A stretch of 64,000 bases of DNA from CAVVAY01 sp963746465 (GTDB lineage Bacteria; Actinomycetota; Actinomycetes; JACCUZ01). Below, piece by piece: positions 53,777 to 62,192 of the stretch (the first letter of the stretch is position 1; every line of letters starts with the position of its first letter). The notes beneath the pieces are model-generated. The model made no database searches, was not told the DNA's origin, and worked only from the letters and a program-made list of their open reading frames with translations. Position numbers and translations under genes: made by a program. Location of the stretch: NCBI GenBank assembly GCA_963746465.1, contig CAVVAY010000007.1, positions 558,001 to 622,000 of the forward strand, read 5' to 3'.

Positions 53777-53834
53777 CATGGTGTGTGCGCCGTGCGAAGT
53801 ACCCGTTCGCCTGGCGAAGCAGGGGCGTTCGGCG

Positions 53835-54467
53835 CTAGCTCTCGGCGGGGTCGTGCACCGGGTACAGCTCGCCGACCGGCAGCGGGACGGCCACGGTGTT
53901 GCCCGGCTGGGCCAGCGGACAGGCCCACTGCGGGTCGTAGGCGCAGGACGGGTTGTAGGCGAAGTTCAGGTCGACCACCAGCGTGCCCCGGCCGGTTGCC
54001 AGGTCGACCTCGCCGCCCAGGTCGGCGCCCTTGACGGTGTCGAGCAGGTAGCGACCGGCGCCGTAGGTCTGGGTGCCCTTCAGCGCGTCCTTGACCGGCA
54101 CGAAGATGCCGCCGCCGTAGGACGCCAGCCACCAGACGTCCAGGTCGCCGATGTCGGGCAGGTGCAGCACCCCGACCTTGTCGAACGGCACCACGCCGTC
54201 GGTGCCCGTCGCCACCTCGAGGCGCTGGGGCTCGACGTCGGGGTCGACCTCGACCTCGAAGCGGTACGCCGGGTCGTAGGGGGCGACGCGCAGGCCGGGA
54301 AAGCCGGCCCGGTCCTCGGGCGCCAGCGGGGTGTCGGGGTGGGTGGCCAGCAGGTCGTCCCGGCCGGCCTGCCACCGGGCGTGCGCCGAGGCCGGGTCGG
54401 ATGCGGCGCGGACCTCGGCGTAGAGGGCGTGGACCCGGCGGCGCCAGTCGAGCAAGGAGAGGCTCAT
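53835..54467 (-). CDS. DUF1684 family protein
   Basis: A 210-residue protein of the DUF1684 family. LLDWRRRVHALYAEVRAASD and a FPGLRVAPYDPAYRFEVEVD segment are typical at the N-terminus. The pattern YGGGIFVPVKDALKGTQTYGAGRYLLDT and LVVDLNFAYNPSCAYDPQWACPLA fits the family's conserved C-terminal core, with two cysteines near the likely active site. No signal peptide. Start ATG 54467 follows a GGAGAGG site. Function unknown; the family is sometimes grouped with small hydrolases but nothing here proves catalysis. Confidence 0.8.
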   Translation of the reverse strand: MSLSLLDWRRRVHALYAEVRAASDPASAHARWQAGRDDLLATHPDTPLAPEDRAGFPGLRVAPYDPAYRFEVEVDPDVEPQRLEVATGTDGVVPFDKVGVLHLPDIGDLDVWWLASYGGGIFVPVKDALKGTQTYGAGRYLLDTVKGADLGGEVDLATGRGTLVVDLNFAYNPSCAYDPQWACPLAQPGNTVAVPLPVGELYPVHDPAES

Positions 54468-54529
54468 GTGACCAGAGTGACATGTGGGACACGCCGAGGC
54501 GCCTCCACCGCTGCGCCCCGCCCGGGGCG

Positions 54530-54535
54530 TACCGT
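54530..54535 (+). promoter_or_regulatory. Leaderless-type -10 box TACCGT for the coiled-coil protein gene
   Basis: TACCGT lies 7 nt before ATG 54543. It is on the opposite strand from the DUF1684 gene, which starts at 54467, so the two diverge. Confidence 0.5.
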
Positions 54536-54542
54536 CGCCGCC

Positions 54543-55076
54543 ATGGCCGGACGGCACCGCAGACCCCCTGCCTGGCGCAGGATGCTCAGCTCGCTGGTGC
54601 GCAGCCGCGACCGGGCCCGGGCCGCCGCGCTGCAGGCCGAGGTGGTGGCGCTGCGCGCGACCGTCGCGGCGCTGCGGGCCGAGCTGGCCGACGTCCGGGC
54701 CGCGGCTGCCGCTGCGGCCACCGCCGTGGTGCCCGAGCAGGTGGCCGGGGACGACCTCGGCTGGGTGACGCTGCGGATGCCGCTGGTGCGCCTCGCGCTG
54801 GGCGACCCGGACGACGTCGCGAGCGGACCGGACGTCGCCGCCGCCCTGGCCTCGCCGGACCGCAGCCCGGACACCGCCGAGACCGAGATCGTGCTGGACC
54901 CGGCCTCGACGCCGGCCGACCGGCTGGCCTGGACCGTGCTGGCCGAGCTGCCCGAGCGACCGCTGCTCGACCCGCGGTCGGACCGGGACACCGAGCCGCG
55001 CGACCCGGCGGCCGAGGTGGCCGAGGTGGCCGACGGCCGCGCGTCGGCCGGCCACCCGCACCGCCGCACCGCCTGA
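54543..55076 (+). CDS. Coiled-coil hypothetical protein
   Basis: A 177-residue protein. A basic N-terminus (residues 1-28, RHRRPPAWRRM) is followed by a coiled coil (residues 29-60, AAALQAEVVALRATVAALRAEL) and a disordered acidic C-terminal region rich in Asp, Pro and Ala. No enzyme domain is visible. The gene is convergent with nuoD, 7 bp apart. I do not recognise the family. Confidence 0.55.
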   Translation: MAGRHRRPPAWRRMLSSLVRSRDRARAAALQAEVVALRATVAALRAELADVRAAAAAAATAVVPEQVAGDDLGWVTLRMPLVRLALGDPDDVASGPDVAAALASPDRSPDTAETEIVLDPASTPADRLAWTVLAELPERPLLDPRSDRDTEPRDPAAEVAEVADGRASAGHPHRRTA

Positions 55077-55083
55077 CGCACGG

Positions 55084-56259
55084 CTACTTGTCGACGTCGC
55101 CGACGACGAAGAACATCGAGCCGAGGATCGCGACCATGTCGGCGATCAGCGTCCCGGGCAACAGCTCGGTGAGGACCTGCACGTTGTTGTAGGACGCCGA
55201 GCGCAGCTTCAGCCGCCACGGCGTCTTCTCGCCGCGCGAGACGAGGTAGTAGCCGTTGAGGCCGAGCGGGTTCTCGGTCCAGCAGTACGTCGAGCCCTCG
55301 GGCACCTTGAGGACCTTCGGCAGCCGGGTGCTGATCGGGCCCGGCGGGAGCGACACCAGGCGGTCCAGGCAGGCGTCGGCCAGGTCCAGCGAGACGTGTG
55401 CCTGCTCGAACAGGCACTGGAAGCGCGCCAGGCAGTCGCCCTCCCTGCGGGTGACGACCGGGACGTCGAGCTCGCCGTAGGCCAGGTACGGCTCGTCTCG
55501 GCGCAGGTCCAGGTCGACACCGGAGGCCCGGGCGATCGGGCCGCTCACGCCGTACGCGTGGATCAGCCCGGGTGCCAGCACGCCGACACCGCGGGTGCGC
55601 GCGTGGAAGATCTCGTTGCCCAGGATCAGGTTCTCGATGTCCGGCAGCCGCCGCCGCACCTCGTCGATCGCGTGCCGGGCCCGGCCGGTCCAGCCTGCCG
55701 GCAGCTCCTCCTTGAGCCCGCCGACCCGGTTGAACATGTAGTGCATCCGGCCGCCGGAGACCTCCTCCATCACGGCTTGCAGCGTCTCCCGCTCGCGGAA
55801 CGCGTAGAAGACCGGCGTGATCGCGCCGAGCTCGAGGGGGTACGAGCCGAGGAACATCAGGTGGTTGAGCACCCGGTTCAGCTCGGCCAGCAGGGTGCGC
55901 GCCCACACCGCGCGCACCGGCACCTCCATGCCCAGCATCCGTTCCGCGGCCATCACCACACCGAGCTCGTTGGCGAACGCCGACAGCCAGTCGTGCCGGT
56001 TGGCCAGCACCACGATCTGCCGGTAGTCGCGGACCTCGAACAGCTTCTCCGCGCCGCGGTGCATGTAGCCCACGATCGGCTCGGCGGTGATGATGCGCTC
56101 GCCGTCCAGCACCAGCCGGAGGCGCAGGACGCCGTGCGTCGACGGGTGCTGCGGCCCGATGTTCAGCACCATGTCCTGGGTCGCCAGCCGGTCGACCAGG
56201 TCCGCGCCCGCGCCGATGCCGACGGTCCGGACGGTGGGTTGGTGCTCCATGGCGTTCAT
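55084..56259 (-). CDS. nuoD: NADH-quinone oxidoreductase subunit D (orphan copy)
   Basis: A 391-residue homologue of the 49-kDa quinone-site subunit of complex I. MVLNIGPQHPSTHGVLRLRLVLDGE, EPIVGYMHRGAEKLFEVRDYRQ, LGMEVPVRAVWARTLLAELNRVLNHL and the C-terminal YCWTENPLGLNGYYLVSRGE, SYNNVQVL and ILGSMFFVVGDVDK are unmistakable. No other nuo gene is within the window, so this is an isolated copy, either a second NuoD or a stray. It starts at ATG 56259 (a second ATG lies three codons in). A role in a different hydrogenase-like or alternative complex is possible. Confidence 0.9.
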   Translation of the reverse strand: MNAMEHQPTVRTVGIGAGADLVDRLATQDMVLNIGPQHPSTHGVLRLRLVLDGERIITAEPIVGYMHRGAEKLFEVRDYRQIVVLANRHDWLSAFANELGVVMAAERMLGMEVPVRAVWARTLLAELNRVLNHLMFLGSYPLELGAITPVFYAFRERETLQAVMEEVSGGRMHYMFNRVGGLKEELPAGWTGRARHAIDEVRRRLPDIENLILGNEIFHARTRGVGVLAPGLIHAYGVSGPIARASGVDLDLRRDEPYLAYGELDVPVVTRREGDCLARFQCLFEQAHVSLDLADACLDRLVSLPPGPISTRLPKVLKVPEGSTYCWTENPLGLNGYYLVSRGEKTPWRLKLRSASYNNVQVLTELLPGTLIADMVAILGSMFFVVGDVDK

Positions 56260-56361
56260 TCGGGGCCCCCGCGGAAGTGCGAGCGCAGCGAGCAGTTCCG
56301 TGGGGATTCCATGGTGGCCGAGTCTGCCAGGGCTTCGACGGCACCGGCAGGGGGCGCCAAG

Positions 56362-56367
56362 TAGCGT
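56362..56367 (+). promoter_or_regulatory. Leaderless-type -10 box TAGCGT for the first PH-domain gene
   Basis: TAGCGT lies 7 nt before ATG 56375. Confidence 0.45.
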
Positions 56368-56374
56368 CGTGGGC

Positions 56375-56858
56375 ATGGAGCCCTTCGACCCGCCCGGCGA
56401 GCCGTGGGTGCGCGTGTCACCTCGCCTGGCGACGCTGCGGCGTCTGCTCACCGTCGTCGTCGGCCTGCTGCTCGTGGCGGCCGCCGCTGTCGGCGCCTGG
56501 TTCGTCGCGGACTGGCTGGTGCTGCTCGTCGTCGTGGTCGGCCTGGGCGCGGTCGGCCTGGGGCTGGGTGGTCGTCGGCCGGACGGTGCGGTCCTGGGGG
56601 TACGCCGAGCGGGCCGAGGACCTGCTGGTCACCCGCGGCGTGCTGGTGCGCCAGCTGGTCGTCGTGCCCTACGGCCGGATGCAGTTCGTCGACGTGACGG
56701 CCGGCCCGCTGGACCGGCGGTTCGGCCTGGCCACGGTCCAGCTGCACACGGCCGCGGCGGCCACCGATGCCCAGATCCCGGGGCTGGTGCCGGCCGAGGC
56801 GGCCCGGCTGCGCGACCGGCTGGCCGCCCGCGGAGAGGCCGGCGCCGCGGGTGTCTGA
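56375..56858 (+). CDS. Bacterial PH-domain membrane protein, YdbS-like (frameshifted)
   Basis: About 161 residues after correction. Two membrane helices (LLTVVVGLLLVAAAAVGAWFVAD and LVLLVVVVGLGAVGLG) are followed by a bacterial PH domain (WGYAERAEDLLVTRGVLVRQLVVVPYGRMQFVDV, then DRRFGLATVQLHTAAAATDAQIPGL). This resembles YdbS. The helix part and the PH part are in different frames; removing one G in CTGGGGCTGG near 56567 restores GLGWVVVGRTVRSWGYAER. It overlaps the next gene, whose protein (YdbT-like) is usually its partner. The function of this pair is not established. Confidence 0.8.
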
Positions 56859-58176
56859 GGACCGCGACGGCTTCCGCCGGCTGCACCCGCTCACTCCCGT
56901 CCTCCGGGGCTGGAAGGTCTTCGCCGCGGCGGTGGCGATCGCCGCGCAGCAGGCCTACGGCGACCTCGAGATCAGCTGGCTGCTGATCGCCATCGCCGCG
57001 AGCATCCCGATCGGCGCGGCGTACGGCGCCCTGTCCTGGATGACCACGCACTACCGGATCGGTGACGACGACCTGCGGCTCGAGACGGGGGTGCTGTTCA
57101 AGCGGTCCCGCCGGGTCCGGCTGGACCGGCTGCAGGCGGTGGACGTGGTGCGCCCGCTGGTCGCCCGGGTGCTGGGCCTGGCTGAGCTGCGGCTCGAGGT
57201 GGCCGGCGGGGGATCATCCGAGGCGCCCCTGGCCTACCTGTCCGAGAGCGCCGCGCAGCAGCTGCGCGCCGAGCTGCTCGCGCGGGCGGCGGGGCTGCAC
57301 CACGAAACCCCGGAGGCACCCGAGGCGGTGCTGCTGGAGGTGCCGCTCGGCCGCCTGGTCGAGGCCACCGTGCGGTCGCTCCCGGTCATCGTCGGAGGCG
57401 TCACGCTCGTGGCGCTGTTCGTCGCGGCAGGGATCGTCCGCGAGTGGTCGGTGCTGGGCCTCGCCGTCCCGATCGGGTTCGTGTTCATCCCCTTGACCGC
57501 GGCCACGGTCGGCGCGCACTTCGGTTTCACCGTGGCCGAGTCGCCGGACGGGCTGCGGATCCGCCGGGGCCTGCTCGAGACCCGGGCCCAGACCGTCCCG
57601 CCCGGCCGGGTGCAGGCCGTGCGCATCGTCGAGCCGTGGCTGTGGCGGTCGCAGGGGTGGTGCCGGGTCGAGCTGGACGTCGCCGGGTACGTCGGTCAGG
57701 GCCAGGAGGCGGCCTCGGTGCTGTGTCCGGTGGCTCCGCGGCCCGAGGCGCTGCGGCTGCTCGCACGGGTGCTGCCCGGGGTCGACGTCGACGCGGTGCC
57801 GCTGGCCGGCGTACCCGCCTCGGCGCGCTGGCTCGACCCGTTCGCCTGGCGGGCGCTCGGAGTCGGGGCCGACGACCGGGTGCTGATCAGCCGGTCCGGC
57901 CGGCTCACCCGGGTGCTCGACGTGGTGCTGCACGAGAAGGTGCAGAGCGTCCGGCTCAGCCAGGGCCTGGTGCAGCGCCGGCTCGGACTGGCCACGGTTC
58001 ATCTCGACACCACCCCGGGCCCGGTGAAGGCCAGTGCTGCGCACCGCCTGGCCGGGGAGGCCCGCGTGCTGGTCGACGCCGAGGTGGAGCGGGCAAGGGT
58101 GTCCCGGGCGGCAGCGGCGCCCGATCGGTGGATGAGCCCTCCCGGCGGCGGCGCAGCACCTATCGTGACGCGGTGA
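56851..58176 (+). CDS. Bacterial PH-domain membrane protein, YdbT-like
   Basis: A 441-residue protein with several membrane helices (LLIAIAASIPIGAAYGAL; VIVGGVTLVALFVAAGIV; LAVPIGFVFIPLTAATV) and three bPH_2 domains (YRIGDDDLRLETGVLFKRSRRVRLDRLQAVDV; GFTVAESPDGLRIRRGLLETRAQTVPPGRVQAV; DDRVLISRSGRLTRVLDVVLHEKVQSVRLSQGL). This is the YdbT arrangement. GTG 56851 overlaps the stop of the YdbS-like gene and its stop overlaps the P450 gene (GTGA). A membrane-associated role in envelope or secretion has been proposed for the pair but is not proven. Confidence 0.85.
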   Translation: MSEDRDGFRRLHPLTPVLRGWKVFAAAVAIAAQQAYGDLEISWLLIAIAASIPIGAAYGALSWMTTHYRIGDDDLRLETGVLFKRSRRVRLDRLQAVDVVRPLVARVLGLAELRLEVAGGGSSEAPLAYLSESAAQQLRAELLARAAGLHHETPEAPEAVLLEVPLGRLVEATVRSLPVIVGGVTLVALFVAAGIVREWSVLGLAVPIGFVFIPLTAATVGAHFGFTVAESPDGLRIRRGLLETRAQTVPPGRVQAVRIVEPWLWRSQGWCRVELDVAGYVGQGQEAASVLCPVAPRPEALRLLARVLPGVDVDAVPLAGVPASARWLDPFAWRALGVGADDRVLISRSGRLTRVLDVVLHEKVQSVRLSQGLVQRRLGLATVHLDTTPGPVKASAAHRLAGEARVLVDAEVERARVSRAAAAPDRWMSPPGGGAAPIVTR

Positions 58177-59360
58177 CGTCCCGCGCCGAGGGCAACCTCG
58201 ACCTCGCCGATCCCTCCTTCGTCGACGATCCCTACCCCACCCTGGCCCGGCTGCGGGAGTCGGCGCCGCTGGTATGGCACGAGCAGACCGGGCAGTGGCT
58301 GGCGCTGACCTATGCCGCGGCCAACGGGCTGCTGCGGGACCGCCGGTTCGGCCGGCTGTGGCGGGACCGTGAGCCGGTCGAGCAGTTCGAGCCGTTCAAC
58401 GACCTGCACCGCAACCAGATGATGGAGAACGAGCCGCCGGCCCACACCAGGTTGCGGTCGCTGGTCGCCACGGCGTTCGCCCGCGGCCATGTCGAGCGGC
58501 TGCGGCCGCGGGTGCAGGCGATGGCCGACGAGCTGATCGACCGCGTCGACACGTCGGCGTTCGACCTGATCACCGACTTCGCCGAGCCGCTGCCGGTCGC
58601 CGTCATCGCCGAGCTGCTCGGCGTCCCGGAGGAGGACCGCCACCTGCTGCGGCCGTGGTCGGCCGGCATCGTCGCGATGTACGAGTACGGCCGCACCGAG
58701 GACGCCGCGGCCCGGGCTATCACGGCGGCCGCGGAGTTCTCGGCGTACATGCGCGAGCTCGCCGAGGCCCGTCGCCGCCGGCCGCGGGAGGACCTCGTGA
58801 GCCACCTGGTCGCGGCCGAGGACGCTGGTGAGCGGCTGTCGTCGGAGGAGCTGGTGGCCTCGGCGATCCTGCTGCTCAATGCCGGTCACGAGGCGTCGGT
58901 GAACGCATTCGGCAACGGTGTGGTCGCGCTGCTCGCGAACCCGGGTGAGCTCGGGCGGGTGCGTGCCGACGCGGGCCTGGTCGAGCCGGCGATCGAGGAG
59001 ATGATCCGCTACGACTCGCCGCTGCAGCTCTTCGAGCGCACCGCGAAGACCGACGTCGTGATCGGCGACATCGAGGTCCCGGCCGGCGGCAAGGTGGCCG
59101 CACTGCTCGGCTCCGCCAACCGCGACCCGGCGGCGTTCCCGGACGCCGACACCTTCGACGTCGGCCGCCGGCCCAACGCTCACATCGGGTTCGGTGCCGG
59201 CGTGCACCACTGCCTCGGGGCACCTTTGGCCCGGATGGAGCTGCAGATCTCGCTGCCGACCCTGCTGCGCCGTTGCCCCGACCTCGCGCTGGCCGGCGAG
59301 CCGGTGCGGCGCCCGACGTTCGTGCTGCGCGGCTACGCGTCGGTGCCGGTCAGCTGCTGA
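58173..59360 (+). CDS. Cytochrome P450
   Basis: A 395-residue soluble haem-thiolate monooxygenase. The haem-binding loop is FGAGVHHCLGAPLARMELQ with the Cys ligand. The I-helix reads ILLLNAGHEASVNAFGNG, where Ser replaces the usual Thr of the oxygen-activation motif. The ERxxR-equivalent EEMIRYDSPLQLFERTA is the K-helix region. Start GTG 58173 overlaps the stop of the PH-domain gene. There is no redox partner gene adjacent. Substrate unknown. Its 3' end overlaps the convergent MidA-type gene by 28 bp. Confidence 0.93.
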   Translation: MTSRAEGNLDLADPSFVDDPYPTLARLRESAPLVWHEQTGQWLALTYAAANGLLRDRRFGRLWRDREPVEQFEPFNDLHRNQMMENEPPAHTRLRSLVATAFARGHVERLRPRVQAMADELIDRVDTSAFDLITDFAEPLPVAVIAELLGVPEEDRHLLRPWSAGIVAMYEYGRTEDAAARAITAAAEFSAYMRELAEARRRRPREDLVSHLVAAEDAGERLSSEELVASAILLLNAGHEASVNAFGNGVVALLANPGELGRVRADAGLVEPAIEEMIRYDSPLQLFERTAKTDVVIGDIEVPAGGKVAALLGSANRDPAAFPDADTFDVGRRPNAHIGFGAGVHHCLGAPLARMELQISLPTLLRRCPDLALAGEPVRRPTFVLRGYASVPVSC

Positions 59361-60370
59361 GGCAGCGCGACGCCGACCCCCTGCACCAGCCAGCCGAAGC
59401 CACCCAGCCCGCCCGGGTCGGTGAGCTCGCCCACCTCGCCGGCGGTCGACATCGCGCGCAGGTAGCCGGCCGGGTCGGAGCGGGTCAGCTCGTGGGGGGG
59501 CATCGACCGGCGTACGCCGAGCGCGAGCAGCGCCGCGCGCTGCGTCGTGAGCAGGGTCTGGGTCGCGCCGGCGTGCTCACCCGCGGCGGCGCAGGCGTCC
59601 AGCGCCACGTGGCTGGTCACGTCGCAGCTGCCGTCCGGGACGGGCAGCACCTGACGGCCGTGGCGGTAGCCCGCCATGCTGCCGGCGGGCGGCCGCGCGT
59701 CGCGGTGGTGGGCGTAGTCGACGGCCACCGCGATCCCACGGCCGATCGACCGGACGGCGTCGGCCCACGCCTCGTCGCGCGGTCGGCCGACCTCGGCCCG
59801 GTCGCCGGGCTCACCGGCCGGCCACCAGCGCTGCAGCCAGGCGAGGTCGGCGTCGTCCGGCGGGGGACCGAGCTGCTCCTTGCCGGACTCCGGGTCGACC
59901 AGTACCAGCCGCCAGCCGCTGCCGGTCAGCTCGACGACCTCGACCGGCACGTCGTCCAGCCACTCGTTCGCGACCAGCAGGGCGTCTGCACCCGTCGGTA
60001 CCCGGCCCGTCCAGGTCACGTCGGCGGCGAGCTCGGCCGGTGGGTCCCGCAGGTCGACACCGATCAGCCCGAGCGAGGGGTCGAGGTCGTGCAGGGCGAC
60101 CAGCAGCTCGCCGCTGCCGGCGCCGACGTCCACGACGGTGCGCAGACCGGCGTACCGGGCGAGGGTCAGCACCGCCCCGGCGAACGCCGGGCCGGCGTGC
60201 ACCGACGTACGGAAGTGCGCCGCCGGTGCGTTCCGCCGGAAGAAGCCGCCGTCGCCGTACAGCGCGCGCTCGGTCGCCTCCCGCCAGGTAAGCCACTGCT
60301 GCACCGCGCCGACCTCCGTGATCGTGAGGGAGATCGGCACTGCTTCGGTGTCGAATCCCCTCACGATCAT
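59333..60370 (-). CDS. SAM-dependent methyltransferase, MidA family (DUF185)
   Basis: A 345-residue class I methyltransferase. The SAM-binding glycine loop is TVVDVGAGSGELLVAL, with the acidic end of beta-2 at LGLIGVDLRD. Further on, LVANEWLDDVPVEVVEL matches the MidA/NDUFAF7 family, whose human member methylates an arginine of the complex I 49-kDa subunit. It is notable that nuoD is 3 kb away. The N-terminal residues before VGAVQQWLTW are poorly conserved, so the start could be later. It is divergent from the DUF2520 gene at 60446. Confidence 0.8.
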   Translation of the reverse strand: MIVRGFDTEAVPISLTITEVGAVQQWLTWREATERALYGDGGFFRRNAPAAHFRTSVHAGPAFAGAVLTLARYAGLRTVVDVGAGSGELLVALHDLDPSLGLIGVDLRDPPAELAADVTWTGRVPTGADALLVANEWLDDVPVEVVELTGSGWRLVLVDPESGKEQLGPPPDDADLAWLQRWWPAGEPGDRAEVGRPRDEAWADAVRSIGRGIAVAVDYAHHRDARPPAGSMAGYRHGRQVLPVPDGSCDVTSHVALDACAAAGEHAGATQTLLTTQRAALLALGVRRSMPPHELTRSDPAGYLRAMSTAGEVGELTDPGGLGGFGWLVQGVGVALPQQLTGTDA

Positions 60371-60445
60371 GGGCCATGCTGCGCGGCTGACCGCGGACCG
60401 TACGCTGGGCGGCGTCCGGTACCCCTCTCGAGGACTGGAACGACT

Positions 60446-61348
60446 GTGACCTCAACCCCTTCGGTCGACGACCGTCCCGCGCGGCTGTCCGTCGGCGTCG
60501 TCGGCGCCGGCCGGGTGGGCGTCGTGCTGGCCGCGGCGCTGAGCCAGGCCGGCCATCGCGTCGTCGCCGTCTCGGCGGTCTCCGACGCCTCCCGCCGCCG
60601 GGCCGAGGAGATGCTGCCCGGTACGCCGGTGCTGGCACCGCCCGAGGTCATCGGCGCCGCCGAGCTGGTGCTGCTGACCGTGCCGGACGACGTCCTGCCG
60701 GGCCTGGTCGAGGGGCTGGCCACAGCCGGCGACGTCCGCACCGGTCAGCTGATGGTGCACACCAGCGGGCGGTACGGCACCGGCGTGCTGGACCCTGCCA
60801 CCCGACGCGGCGCCCTGCCACTTGCCCTGCACCCGGCGATGACGTTCACCGGGCGCCGCGAGGACCTCGCCCGGCTGACCGGTGCATGCTTCGGCATCAC
60901 TGCTCCCGACCCGCTGCGGCCGATCGGCGAGGCGCTCGTCGTCGAGATGGGTGGCGACCCGCAGTGGGTCGAGGAGGAGAAGCGCCCGCTCTACCACGCA
61001 GCGCTGGTCGCCGGCGCGAACCATCTCGCCACCCTCGTCAACGACTCGGTCGACCTGCTCCGCCGGTGCGGCGTCGACGAGCCGGAACGGCTGCTCGCGC
61101 CGTTGCTCGGCGCATCGCTGGACAACGCGCTGCGGTCCGGCGACGCGGCCATGACCGGGCCGGTCGCGCGCGGGGACGCGGGCACCGTCGCCGCCCACGT
61201 CCGCGAGCTGCGCGCGGTCTCGCCGGACACCGCGGCGGCCTACGTCGCGCTGGCCCGGCTGACTGCCGACCGTGCACTGGCCGCCGGGCTCCTCAAGCCG
61301 GCGGCCGCCGAGGCTCTGCTCGACGTGCTCGCCGAAGGAGCCCGATGA
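60446..61348 (+). CDS. Rossmann-fold oxidoreductase with DUF2520 domain
   Basis: A 300-residue dehydrogenase-like protein. The nucleotide-binding motif is SVGVVGAGRVGVVLAAALSQAGH, followed by AELVLLTVPDDVLP, and the DUF2520 C-terminal helical domain (LYHAALVAGANHLATLVNDSVDLLRRCGV). It is immediately upstream of panC with ATGA overlap. In actinobacteria this gene is regularly coupled to panC, and a ketopantoate reductase role has been suggested by that context; the sequence alone does not prove it. Start GTG 60446 has AGGACTGG upstream. Confidence 0.85.
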   Translation: MTSTPSVDDRPARLSVGVVGAGRVGVVLAAALSQAGHRVVAVSAVSDASRRRAEEMLPGTPVLAPPEVIGAAELVLLTVPDDVLPGLVEGLATAGDVRTGQLMVHTSGRYGTGVLDPATRRGALPLALHPAMTFTGRREDLARLTGACFGITAPDPLRPIGEALVVEMGGDPQWVEEEKRPLYHAALVAGANHLATLVNDSVDLLRRCGVDEPERLLAPLLGASLDNALRSGDAAMTGPVARGDAGTVAAHVRELRAVSPDTAAAYVALARLTADRALAAGLLKPAAAEALLDVLAEGAR

Positions 61349-62192
61349 CCACCCGACTCGTGCACACCGCCAAGGAGCTCCGGGCCGCGCTCGCGGACCG
61401 GACCGGCGAGGTCGGCGTCGTGATGACGATGGGCGCGCTGCACGACGGGCACCGTGAGCTGATCAAGGTGGCCCGCCGTCGCTGCGAGGTCATCGTGGTC
61501 ACGGTGTTCCTCAACCCGCTGCAGTTCGCGCCGAGCGAGGACCTGTCCCGCTACCCGAAGACGCTGGATGCCGATGTCGCGCTCAGCGCCGAGGAGAACG
61601 TCGACCTGGTGTTCGCCCCGTCGGTCGAGGAGGTCTACCCGGCCGGGCAGCCGCAGGTGCGGGTGGACGCCGGCCCGCTCGGCGACGTCCTGGAGGGCGC
61701 GTCCCGCCCGGGTCACTTCGACGGCGTCCTCACCGTGGTCGCCAAGCTGCTGCACCTCACCTCGCCGGACGTCGCGTACTTCGGCCAGAAGGACGCCCAG
61801 CAGCTGCTGCTCATCTCACGGATGGCCGACGACCTGAACTTCCCGGTCGAGGTGGTCGCCGTACCGACGGTGCGCGACGCCGACGGGTTGGCGCTGTCCA
61901 GCCGCAACATGTACCTCGACGAGGACGACCGCCGGGTCGCACTCACCCTGTCCCGCGCGCTGCGCGCAGGAGCGGCGAAGGAGGCCAGCGGCGCCGACGC
62001 GGTACGCCGGGCAGCGCGCGCCGTCCTCGACGCGGAGCCCGGCGTGGGCCTCGACTACCTCGCGCTGGTCGAGACAGTCACGCTGACTGAGGTGCCGGAC
62101 GGCGCGACCGGCCGGCGCTGCTGGCGGTGGCCGCCCGGGTCGGGAGCACCCGGCTGATCGACAACGTCGCCGTCTCCCTCGGCGGCGCGTGA
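61345..62192 (+). CDS. panC: Pantoate-beta-alanine ligase (frameshifted near the end)
   Basis: Joins pantoate and beta-alanine with ATP to make pantothenate. MTMGALHDGHRELI carries the HxGH-like nucleotide motif, VFLNPLQFAPSEDLSRYPKT, VYFGQKDAQQLLLI-type and LALSSRNMYLDEDDR are the family's later motifs. Reading continues to about 62113; then the expected C-terminus (PALLAVAARVGSTRLIDNV) appears only in another frame. Adding one C at GGCCGGCG restores it. Total corrected length about 283 residues is normal, so a sequence error is more likely than a real truncation. The stop overlaps the coaX start (TGATG). Confidence 0.9.

Noticed and set aside
53722..54492. 256-codon minus-strand frame over the DUF1684 gene
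   Set aside because: A different frame of the same region carries the DUF1684 core; this one is compositionally biased.
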